From Ramlibacter sp. (GTDB lineage Bacteria; Pseudomonadota; Gammaproteobacteria; Burkholderiales; Burkholderiaceae_C), in the NCBI GenBank assembly GCA_025351615.1, contig JANXVP010000082.1:1-7053 (forward strand): a DNA stretch of 7,053 bases. The letters run 5' to 3'. The position numbers and the translations under genes are program-made. Each line of letters opens with the position of its first letter. Position 1 is the stretch's first letter. Shown here in pieces: positions 1-7,053 of this stretch. A model generated the notes under the pieces. The model did not search any database. It was given only the letters and a program-made list of their open reading frames with translations, and was not told where the DNA came from.

Positions 1-2
1 CT

Positions 3-392
3 TGGGACGAAGCGGCCCGGTCCGGCGCCAACGACCCTGGCGTACGGTCGGTCCGGCAGATCTACAACCACTACAAGCATTTCGGTATCCGTACCGAAAT
101 CATGGGCGCGAGTTTTCGCAACACCGGGCAGGTGTTGGCCCTGTCCGGCTGCGACCTGCTGACCATCAGCCCGGAACTGCTGGCGCAGCTGTCCGTCAGC
201 GAGACTCCGGTCATGCGGGCGCTCGACCCCGCGCAAGCGAAGGATCTCCAGCTTGAACCGGTCAATTACGACGAAGCGGCGTTCCGCTATGCCTTGAACG
301 AAGATGCGATGGCCACTGACAAGCTGGCGGAAGGCATCCGTGCCTTTGCCGCTGATGCCATCAAGCTGGAACACCTGATGAAGGCCGCTTGA
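3..392 (+). CDS. tal: Transaldolase, C-terminal part (5' end outside window)
   Basis: Transaldolase moves a dihydroxyacetone unit from sedoheptulose 7-phosphate to glyceraldehyde 3-phosphate in the cytosolic non-oxidative pentose phosphate pathway. The frame is open from base 3 and gives 129 residues, against about 317 for E. coli TalB, so roughly the first 190 residues lie outside, including the Schiff-base lysine. Visible family blocks are [15 protein letters not shown], then [22 protein letters not shown] (in two halves: MGASFRN carries the phosphate-binding Ser and Arg; [12 protein letters not shown] follows), and the terminal [18 protein letters not shown]. These match the C-terminal third of TalB-type enzymes closely. 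The stop codon lies 2 bases before the pgi ATG, so the two genes are almost certainly co-transcribed. I am sure of the family; which TalA/TalB paralogue it is cannot be told from this part. Confidence 0.95.
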   Translation, partial: WDEAARSGANDPGVRSVRQIYNHYKHFGIRTEIMGASFRNTGQVLALSGCDLLTISPELLAQLSVSETPVMRALDPAQAKDLQLEPVNYDEAAFRYALNEDAMATDKLAEGIRAFAADAIKLEHLMKAA

Positions 393-394
393 AG

Positions 395-1942
395 ATGGCT
401 GCCCGGCTGCGTTGCGACGAGGCGCCCGCATGGGTGGGCCTGCAAGAACACTGGGACATCAACGGCAGGGCGTTCGATTTGCGTTGCGCTTTTGCAGCCG
501 ACCCAAATCGGTTCGCCACCTTCAGCCAGCAGGCGCCGCAAGTCTTTGCCGACCTGTCGAAAAATCGCATCGACCTCGCCGTGCAGGCGCTGCTGTTGCG
601 GCTCGCCCGCGAATGCGGGCTGGAGGCGCACCGCGATGCCATGTTCGCGGGTGAGCCGATCAATACGACGGAAAACCGCGCCGTGAAGCATTGGCTGTTG
701 CGCAGCCCGCGCGGTGCCTCCGCCGACCCCGATGCAAAACTGGTTCACTCCACGCTCGACGCCATGCTGGACTACGCCGAGCGCATCCGCGCCGATGCGG
801 CGATCACCGATGTCGTGAACATCGGAATCGGTGGCTCGGACCTCGGTCCGCAGATGGCCGTCACCGCGCTGCACGACTTCGTGTCGCCGGGCAAGCGCTT
901 CCACTTCGTGTCGAATGTCGACGGCCACGAACTGGCCGCTGTGTTGACGCAGGTGCAGCCCGCAAGCACGCTGTTCCTCATTGCCTCCAAGACCTTCACG
1001 ACGCTTGAAACAATGACCAACGCCCGGTCCGCCCGCGGCTGGTTCGAAGCGCAGGGCGGCAGCAACATTGCGCGACATTTCGCGGCGTTGACGACCAACG
1101 TCGCCGAGGCTGGCAAATTCGGAATCGAAACGACTTTCGGTTTCTGGGACTGGGTGGGCGGTCGCTATTCGATGTGGTCCGCGATCGGACTGCCGATCGC
1201 GATCGCAATCGGCGCCGCAGGGTTCCGGCAGTTGTTGTCCGGCGCGCACGAGATGGATCTGCACTTTGCCGGTGCTGCGCTCGAAGGCAACCTGCCCGCC
1301 AGGCTTGGCCTGCTCGATGTGTGGAACCGCAATTTTCTCGGCTTCACCAGCCGCAGCATCGCGCCATACCACAGCGCGTTGCGGCGGCTGCCGGCTTACC
1401 TGCAACAACTCGAGATGGAGAGCAACGGCAAACGGGTCGACCTGCAAGGCAGGCCCCTGGCCTTTGGCACCGCGCCCGTGCTGTGGGGCGAGCCGGGGAC
1501 CAATGGCCAGCACGCCTACTTCCAGATGTTGCACCAGGGCACGGACGTGGTGCCGGTGGAGTTCATCGCAGCGAAGCGCGCATCGCACACCTTGGCCGGG
1601 CATCACCGCTTGCTGCTGGCGAATGCCCTCGCGCAAGCCCAAGCGTTGATGCAGGGACGTCCGGATGCAGGCGGTCACCGTGACTTTCCGGGCAACCGGC
1701 CGAGCACCTTTCTGCTGCTGGACCAATTGACACCTGCCAGCCTCGGCGCGCTGGTGGCGCTGCACGAACACCGGGTGTTTGTCAGCGGCTCCCTGTGGGG
1801 CATCAACAGCTTCGACCAATGGGGCGTGGAACTGGGAAAAGTCCTGGCGGCGGACATCGCAGGCCGGCTTATCAGCGGGGACCTGGCCGGCCTGGATGGA
1901 TCGACAGCCGGCCTGGTGCGCGGGCTGCACCCGTCGCACTGA
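395..1942 (+). CDS. pgi: Glucose-6-phosphate isomerase
   Basis: It interconverts glucose 6-phosphate and fructose 6-phosphate in the cytosol (glycolysis and gluconeogenesis). From the ATG at 395 it has 515 residues, somewhat shorter than E. coli Pgi (549) but full length by its motifs. These are the sugar-phosphate loop GIGGSDLG (144-151), SKTFTTLET (198-206), signature 1 GGRYSMWS (255-262), catalytic Glu366 in WGEPGTNGQHA, His380 in LHQGTD, and signature 2 SFDQWGVELGK (472-482) ending in catalytic Lys482. The set is complete, so the enzyme should be active. A TTG at 389 is in frame and would overlap the tal stop. I prefer ATG 395 because the AAGG at 381-384 is 10 bases from it but only 4 from the TTG. 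No promoter is seen between tal and pgi, so translational coupling is likely. Confidence 0.97.
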   Translation: MAARLRCDEAPAWVGLQEHWDINGRAFDLRCAFAADPNRFATFSQQAPQVFADLSKNRIDLAVQALLLRLARECGLEAHRDAMFAGEPINTTENRAVKHWLLRSPRGASADPDAKLVHSTLDAMLDYAERIRADAAITDVVNIGIGGSDLGPQMAVTALHDFVSPGKRFHFVSNVDGHELAAVLTQVQPASTLFLIASKTFTTLETMTNARSARGWFEAQGGSNIARHFAALTTNVAEAGKFGIETTFGFWDWVGGRYSMWSAIGLPIAIAIGAAGFRQLLSGAHEMDLHFAGAALEGNLPARLGLLDVWNRNFLGFTSRSIAPYHSALRRLPAYLQQLEMESNGKRVDLQGRPLAFGTAPVLWGEPGTNGQHAYFQMLHQGTDVVPVEFIAAKRASHTLAGHHRLLLANALAQAQALMQGRPDAGGHRDFPGNRPSTFLLLDQLTPASLGALVALHEHRVFVSGSLWGINSFDQWGVELGKVLAADIAGRLISGDLAGLDGSTAGLVRGLHPSH

Positions 1943-2046
1943 GGCGCTTAATCCAGGCCTGGGTGCACGTCTCCCCGCTATCGCTGGCGCTCGCTTCTGG
2001 ATAGCATGATTGCGGGTGCTTTGCCCGGACACGAGGAGCAAGAGGA

Positions 2047-2421
2047 ATGGAAGATATCCAAAAAGCGGTCAGGACATGCCTGGCCAAGTACGCGGATTTC
2101 AGCGGTCGCGCGGCCCGTCCGGAGTTCTGGTGGTTCGTCCTGGCCCAGTTCGTCGTGGGACTGGTGTTGAACATGGTGCTGCCTGTGCTCGGGATGCTAT
2201 TTTCGCTCGCGTTGCTGATCCCATCGCTGGCAGCAGGTTCGCGCCGCCTGCACGACACCGGCAGAAGTGGCTGGCTTCAGCCGCTGGCGCTGATTCCGGT
2301 CGTCGGCTGGATCCTCCTGATCTACTGGACAGCACAGCCGGGTGCGGTGGGCGCGAACCAGTTCGGTGCCGCGCCAGAGCCGCTGGCGATGACGACTGCT
2401 GTCGCGCCCGGCCAGCAGTAG
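2047..2421 (+). CDS. DUF805 family small membrane protein
   Basis: This 124-residue protein has the layout of the DUF805 family of small inner-membrane proteins, whose function is not established. The N-terminal KYADFSGRAARPEFWWF (residues 14-30) is the family's entry motif. Hydrophobic stretches follow at about 28-45, 46-62 and 77-95. SRRLHDTGRSGW (65-76) is the conserved cytosolic-type loop between helices 2 and 3, and QPGAVGANQFG (97-107) is the usual C-terminal motif. The last 14 residues are variable. A good Shine-Dalgarno AGGAG at 2034-2038 lies 8 bases before the ATG. It follows pgi by about 100 bases and is closed by the terminator at 2433-2468. Whether it has its own promoter is unclear. 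Nothing in the sequence ties it to sugar metabolism or to chaperone function. Confidence 0.9.
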   Translation: MEDIQKAVRTCLAKYADFSGRAARPEFWWFVLAQFVVGLVLNMVLPVLGMLFSLALLIPSLAAGSRRLHDTGRSGWLQPLALIPVVGWILLIYWTAQPGAVGANQFGAAPEPLAMTTAVAPGQQ

Positions 2422-2432
2422 GCAGCGCGACA

Positions 2433-2468
2433 CAAGAAAAAGGCCGCTCGAAAGCGGCCTTTTTCTTG
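2433..2468. terminator. Bidirectional intrinsic terminator between the DUF805 gene and groEL
   Basis: A perfect 16-bp inverted repeat (arms 2433-2448 and 2453-2468) surrounds a CGAA tetraloop. The core GGCCGCT/AGCGGCC is flanked by AAAAA on the left and TTTTT on the right, so it gives a GC stem followed by a U run on either strand. It sits 12 bases after the DUF805 stop and 43 bases after the groEL stop, where it can end both converging transcripts. Confidence 0.92.
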
Positions 2469-2472
2469 GACC

Positions 2473-2507
2473 CCGCGAGAACGCGGAGCCGTCGGCACGA
2501 GGTGCCG
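2473..2507 (-). other. Two short hairpins in the groEL 3' untranslated region
   Basis: Between the groEL stop and the terminator are two perfect small inverted repeats. CCGCG (2473-2477), AGAA, CGCGG (2482-2486) is the first, and CGGCAC (2493-2498), GAG, GTGCCG (2502-2507) is the second. Neither has a U run. They may stabilise the 3' end of the groEL mRNA against exonucleases, but that is inference; in GC-rich DNA such short stems also arise by chance. Confidence 0.4.
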
Positions 2508-2510
2508 GAC

Positions 2511-4178
<1,668 letters not shown>

Positions 4179-4256
4179 TCAGTTGATCGGTAAAAAATGG
4201 ATTTGTCGTGGCCGCTGCGCTGGGCGCTCAACGCACCCGCCGGCTGCCCCGCAAAA

Positions 4257-4550
4257 TCACTTCAGGTTGACGACCGCGAACAGGTCTTCTTCCTTCATGA
4301 CAAGCAACTCGTCGCCATCGACCTTGACGGTCTGGCCGCTGTACTTGCCGAACAGGACGCGGTCGCCGACCTTGACGCCCACGGCGCTGATCTCGCCCTT
4401 GTCGTTCTTCTTGCCCGGGCCGACAGCGAGCACTTCACCCTGGTCGGGCTTTTCGGCGGCGTTGTCCGGAATCACGATGCCGGACGCGGTCTTGGTTTCG
4501 CTGTCGATACGCTTGACGATCACGCGATCGTGCAGAGGACGAAGTTTCAT
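4257..4550 (-). CDS. groS: Co-chaperonin GroES (10 kDa)
   Basis: GroES is the heptameric lid that closes the GroEL chamber. The protein has 97 residues, the usual length. It starts with the conserved [14 protein letters not shown]. The mobile loop at about 17-32 contains the GroEL-contacting tripeptide Gly24-Ile25-Val26 in SGIVIPD, and the later [12 protein letters not shown] and the [14 protein letters not shown] terminus are also family hallmarks. A strong AAGGAG (complement of 4556-4561) lies 5 bases before the ATG. It is the first gene of the groES-groEL operon, with a leader of about 98 bases if transcription starts near 4648, and is under the CIRCE operator upstream. The 96 bases to groEL hold GC-rich sequence with only weak hairpins and no sign of a separate promoter. 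Confidence 0.99.
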   Translation of the reverse strand: MKLRPLHDRVIVKRIDSETKTASGIVIPDNAAEKPDQGEVLAVGPGKKNDKGEISAVGVKVGDRVLFGKYSGQTVKVDGDELLVMKEEDLFAVVNLK

Positions 4551-4598
4551 TGCATCTCCTTGAACTAAAACTGGATGGATGTTGAGACGCCAAAGAAG

Positions 4599-4607
4599 TT
4601 AGCGCTC
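4599..4607. promoter_or_regulatory. Degenerate CIRCE-like half-site in the groES leader
   Basis: TTAGCGCTC differs by one base from the CIRCE left arm TTAGCACTC and lies 21 bases from the full CIRCE. The position where its partner arm should be (4617-4625) reads GGAGAGAGG, which does not match. It may be a decayed second operator or chance. Confidence 0.2.
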
Positions 4608-4628
4608 AGTCGCAATGGAGAGAGGTTG

Positions 4629-4655
4629 TTAGCACTCAACTCCAGCGAGTGCTAA
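4629..4655. promoter_or_regulatory. CIRCE operator (HrcA binding site) of groESL
   Basis: TTAGCACTC (4629-4637), a 9-base spacer and GAGTGCTAA (4647-4655) form a perfect CIRCE inverted repeat, identical to the consensus in both arms. HrcA binds CIRCE and represses groE operons until heat shock inactivates it. Here the element overlaps the end of the predicted -10 box and the predicted start of transcription, the usual repressing position. hrcA itself is not in the window. Confidence 0.97.
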
Positions 4656-4682
4656 TCATAAGCACTTTTCAGCCAGTTTCAA
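4655..4682 (-). promoter_or_regulatory. Sigma70-like promoter of groES-groEL
   Basis: On the minus strand TTGAAA (complement of 4677-4682) and TATGAT (complement of 4655-4660) match TTGACA and TATAAT at five of six bases each, with a 16-bp spacer. Transcription should start near 4648, inside CIRCE. The -35 GTTGAAA also resembles the sigma32 -35 (CTTGAAA), but no CCCCAT-type -10 follows at the proper distance. Confidence 0.75.
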
Positions 4683-4720
4683 CCGCTTGCTGCCAAAAAA
4701 TTCTGGGTGGGAAGAAGCAC

Positions 4721-4740
4721 TGGTGTGGGGAACCCTACCA
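4721..4740. promoter_or_regulatory. Imperfect inverted repeat in the divergent promoter region
   Basis: TGGTGTGGGG followed by AACCCTACCA can pair TGGT with ACCA and GGG with CCC, with small bulges and a GAA loop. It lies about 40 bp upstream of the groESL -35. It could be a regulator site, but it has no recognised consensus. Confidence 0.2.
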
Positions 4741-4756
4741 TTCCTTAGTTTATGGC

Positions 4757-4768
4757 GTGAGCGCTCAC
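4757..4768. promoter_or_regulatory. Perfect palindrome resembling a LacI-family operator
   Basis: GTGAGCGCTCAC is a perfect 12-bp palindrome and equals the centre of the ideal symmetric lac operator. The outer bases (GC before, TA after) do not continue the lac pattern. It sits about 75 bp upstream of the groESL -35 and about 62 bp upstream of the methyltransferase -10. A LacI/GalR-type or other dimeric regulator could bind here; which one cannot be told from the sequence. Confidence 0.4.
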
Positions 4769-4829
4769 TATTCTTGCAGCCATGGGAAAACGACTCTTCC
4801 CGGCGTGCTGCAGAACTGGGTTCCAGCTC

Positions 4830-4835
4830 TACAAT
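4830..4835 (+). promoter_or_regulatory. Probable -10 box of the methyltransferase gene
   Basis: TACAAT matches TATAAT at five of six bases and ends 8 bases before the ATG at 4844. Transcription would then start within about two bases of the start codon, giving a leaderless or nearly leaderless mRNA. This fits the absence of a Shine-Dalgarno sequence. No good -35 is seen at 16-18 bp. Confidence 0.5.
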
Positions 4836-4843
4836 TGCGCCTC

Positions 4844-5707
4844 ATGTCCACGCCGCGCCTGAAGCCCAGCGTCACCGACCTTCGCGCACAGATCGATTTG
4901 CTCGCACTGATCACCAACGAGCAGTGGCTGTCGGGCCTCAGCGACCGCAAGAAGCGCGAGCTCGAATTCCACGACCGCGACCGCAACCGCGTGGCGGAAG
5001 AGTCGCTGTCGCAGGACGATTTCGAAAAGTACTACTCCAACAAAAAGTACTACAGCACGGTGCGCGCGTCCACAGGCTACACCGATGCCTGGCTGGCCCG
5101 TCACGTTCCCGGCAAGGTGTTCCTCGATTTCGCCTGCGGCAACGGCATGCAGGCGGTCAAGGCCGCACAGCTCGGCGCAGCACTCTCCATCGGCTTCGAC
5201 ATCAGCGCGGTCTCGGTGCAGAACGCGCGCGCCGACGCGGCCGCCGGCGGCCTCGCCAATGTGGTGTTCTTCCAGGCCGACGCGGAGAACACCAAGTTGC
5301 CGGACCACAGCGTCGACGTGGTCCTTTGCTCCGGGATGCTGCACCACCTCGATCTGAGTTACGCCATGCCGGAACTCAGGCGGATCCTGGCGCCGGGCGG
5401 CCGCATCCTGGCGGTCGAGGCCCTGGCTTACAACCCATTCATCAAGCTCTATCGCAGGCTGACGCCGGCCATGCGGACCGACTGGGAGAAGTCGCACATC
5501 CTGAACCTGGACGACGTGGCGTTCGCGCGGCGCTTCTTCAATCTGGGGGAGTTGCGTTTCTGGCACTTGACCAGCTACGCTGCGGCATTCGCGCCGCGCC
5601 TGCTGGGCCTGTTCGACGCAGTCGACCGGCTGCTGGTGCGGGTGCCGTGGGTCCAGCGCATGGCGTGGATCTTCACCTTCGAGCTGCTGGCGCGCGAAGA
5701 CAGCTGA
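4844..5707 (+). CDS. Class I SAM-dependent methyltransferase
   Basis: The 287-residue cytosolic protein has a Rossmann methyltransferase fold. Motif I is VFLDFACGNG (92-101), with Ala where many members have Gly. The acidic end of strand 2 is GFDIS (117-121). QADAENTKLP (144-153) binds the adenine side, SGMLHHLDL (163-171) is the post-motif II block, and LAPGGRIL (182-189) is motif III. A charged N-terminal block, DRKKRELEFHDRDRNR (34-49), is seen in methyltransferases of sugar and secondary-metabolite loci; I do not recognise the substrate. The C-terminal 90 residues may form a cap. The frame is open back to a GTG at 4649, but that extension overlaps CIRCE and does not look like protein, so I chose ATG 4844. 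Its stop is one base from the stop of the convergent amidotransferase gene. Methyl acceptor unknown. Confidence 0.88.
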   Translation: MSTPRLKPSVTDLRAQIDLLALITNEQWLSGLSDRKKRELEFHDRDRNRVAEESLSQDDFEKYYSNKKYYSTVRASTGYTDAWLARHVPGKVFLDFACGNGMQAVKAAQLGAALSIGFDISAVSVQNARADAAAGGLANVVFFQADAENTKLPDHSVDVVLCSGMLHHLDLSYAMPELRRILAPGGRILAVEALAYNPFIKLYRRLTPAMRTDWEKSHILNLDDVAFARRFFNLGELRFWHLTSYAAAFAPRLLGLFDAVDRLLVRVPWVQRMAWIFTFELLAREDS

Positions 5708-5708
5708 A

Positions 5709-7053
5709 TCAGGGCGGCGCAATGTGCGCTTCGTTGACCCGCAGCCACGACTCCAGCGTGAGGGCGGCGAGCACTTCCTTGTACGAAGCGCCAGAGACGC
5801 TAGCGAGCAGGCGCCGGTACGCGTTCTCCAGCGCCCGGGCCGAAACGAACCCGTGTTCGACGCACAGCATCGTGCCGCCCAGCCAACGCTCCATGTGCGG
5901 AACGAAAACCGTGCGCAGCCACTTCGCTTCGGGGATGTTGAAACCCTTCTTGTCGCGCCGCCAGGTGACGGAGACCGGCAGATGCTTTCGCATCGCCTCC
6001 CGCAGGATCCATTTAGGCCAGCCATCCTGGAACTTCTGGCCCGGCGGCACCCTGGCGAGAAACTCGACGATCCGGTAATCAACGAATGGATGCCGGGTCT
6101 CGCGGCTGAGCGACATCGACATCGCGTCTTCCGAGTGCAGCAGCAGCGGCAGCGAAAGCGAATGGACGTCGCGCCATTCCCGGCAGGCATAGCTGCCGCC
6201 CGAGTAGGTTTCGCAAAGCTGCGCCTGCGCCAGCCGGGGGCCGAGGATGGACGCGGTGCGCGCGCGCCGCCAGGGCAGGTAGCGCTTGGCTTCCGCCCAC
6301 CGGAATTCGCTCCAGACCGTGCCGCGCGCGAAGCATTTCCAGGCTTGGCTAATGCCCTCGCCGTAGTGCCGGCCCCGCATCAATTCGAGCAGGTGGAAAT
6401 AGAAGAACTTGTTGTAGCCGCCCAGTTGCTCGTCCGCGCCCTGGCCAGACAGCAGCACCGTGATGCCCTGGTCGCGGGCCGCCTGCATCAGGCGCTGCTG
6501 CGCCACCATCGCGAGCCCCGGCAGCGGCGCGTCGTTGAAGTGGCTGGCCTCGTCCAGGTCTGACAGGATGGACAGAGGATCCTCGTCAATGTGGATCATG
6601 ATCGGTTTGACGCCGCAGTGCCGCGCCATCTGCTTGACCCAGTATTCCTCGCTGCTCGCGGGATCCTGGCTGATCATCGACAGCACCTGGAGCGGCAGCT
6701 GCTGCGCGTGCGCCGCGGCCAGGATGGACGAGCTGTCGAGGCCGCCGGAAAGCAGCAGCCCGCACGGCACGTCGCTGCGCATGCGCAGCCGCACCGCGTC
6801 CTGCAGCAGGGCGCACAGTTCCTGCGGGTCCGCCGCGGCCACCAGCGGCTCGCCTCTTTCGAACGGATGCTGCCAGAACGGCTGGAATCGCGGCACCAGC
6901 CGCTGCGGGTCGCCGGCGCCGAGGTCAATGCGCGCGAAGCTGCCGGCGGGTGCAGCCTCGATGCCGCGGAACATGGTCTGCGTATCGGTGTTCGCGAGCG
7001 ACTGCGCCAAGTGCCGCGCGACCACGTTCTCGTTCACCTCGTAGCGGCGGCCC
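5709..7053 (-). CDS. Asparagine synthetase-like amidotransferase (5' end outside window)
   Basis: This is the synthetase half of an AsnB-type glutamine-dependent amidotransferase. The frame is open to the window edge, so the GTG at 7037 is probably internal; the N-terminal glutaminase domain with its Cys2 lies outside. Residues are counted from that GTG. The end of the glutaminase domain and linker, with TMFRGIEAAPAGSFARID (21-38), comes first. The ATP-pyrophosphatase P-loop LLLSGGLDSSS is at 94-104, SGQGADEQLGGY at 197-208, HSEDAMSMSLSRETRHPFVD at 301-320, and RRDKKGFNIP at 360-369. Canonical AsnB has SGEGSDE at the second motif, so a substrate other than aspartate is possible. Such proteins occur in asparagine synthesis and also in exopolysaccharide, lasso-peptide and other loci; the adjacent methyltransferase gene favours a biosynthetic role, by inference only. 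No terminator separates it from the convergent gene. Confidence 0.88.
   Translation of the reverse strand, partial: GRRYEVNENVVARHLAQSLANTDTQTMFRGIEAAPAGSFARIDLGAGDPQRLVPRFQPFWQHPFERGEPLVAAADPQELCALLQDAVRLRMRSDVPCGLLLSGGLDSSSILAAAHAQQLPLQVLSMISQDPASSEEYWVKQMARHCGVKPIMIHIDEDPLSILSDLDEASHFNDAPLPGLAMVAQQRLMQAARDQGITVLLSGQGADEQLGGYNKFFYFHLLELMRGRHYGEGISQAWKCFARGTVWSEFRWAEAKRYLPWRRARTASILGPRLAQAQLCETYSGGSYACREWRDVHSLSLPLLLHSEDAMSMSLSRETRHPFVDYRIVEFLARVPPGQKFQDGWPKWILREAMRKHLPVSVTWRRDKKGFNIPEAKWLRTVFVPHMERWLGGTMLCVEHGFVSARALENAYRRLLASVSGASYKEVLAALTLESWLRVNEAHIAPP

Noticed and set aside
1953..2005. Small palindromes after pgi (CCAGGCCTGG at 1953-1962; GCTATC and GATAGC at 1977-1982 and 2000-2005) as a terminator
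   Set aside because: The stems are short, the second has a 17-base loop, and no T run follows, so I cannot support termination here.
287..2041. Open frame of 584 codons on the minus strand, antisense to tal and pgi
   Set aside because: The pgi motifs on the plus strand are complete and exact. The antisense product is rich in Arg, Gln and His, has no recognisable domain, and is the usual long shadow frame in GC-rich DNA.
4649..4843. 65-residue N-terminal extension of the methyltransferase from a GTG
   Set aside because: It would begin inside the CIRCE operator, run through the divergent regulatory region and add a Cys- and His-containing stretch unlike the family. ATG 4844, preceded by TACAAT, fits better.
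4687..6190. Long overlapping frames of about 450-460 codons on both strands across the methyltransferase and the end of the amidotransferase
   Set aside because: They overlap two genes with clear family motifs and encode Arg-rich products with no domain structure.

Overview
The window is GC-rich and densely coded, and it looks like chromosomal DNA from a betaproteobacterium, probably order Burkholderiales. That placement is an inference from the style of the GroEL, GroES, transaldolase and glucose-6-phosphate isomerase proteins, the tal-pgi pairing and the CIRCE-controlled groESL operon. No 16S or other direct taxonomic marker is present.

Left part, 1-2421, plus strand: the 3' end of a transaldolase gene, then pgi, whose ATG lies 2 bases after the transaldolase stop, then a small DUF805-type membrane protein. 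The first two enzymes link the non-oxidative pentose phosphate pathway to glycolysis and gluconeogenesis. A perfect 16-bp inverted repeat flanked by A and T runs (2433-2468) ends this block and also faces the groEL transcript coming from the other side.

Middle part, 2433-4843: the groES-groEL operon on the minus strand. Upstream of groES are a sigma70-like promoter and a perfect CIRCE operator (TTAGCACTC, 9 bases, GAGTGCTAA), the binding site of the HrcA repressor. The roughly 280-base divergent region to the next gene also holds a perfect 12-bp palindrome identical to the core of the ideal lac operator, an imperfect hairpin, and a TACAAT box only 8 bases before the next start codon.

Right part, 4844-7053: a class I SAM-dependent methyltransferase on the plus strand and, tail to tail with one base between the stop codons, a truncated asparagine synthetase-like amidotransferase on the minus strand. 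Such pairs are often found in surface polysaccharide or small-molecule biosynthesis loci, so this may be the edge of an accessory cluster beyond 7053. The substrates are unknown.

Most of the window is conserved housekeeping sequence. I see no mobile element, CRISPR array, tRNA or rRNA, and no clearly new system. The points most worth checking are the amidotransferase variant motif (SGQGADE where AsnB has SGEGSDE), the lac-operator-like palindrome and the apparently leaderless methyltransferase start.
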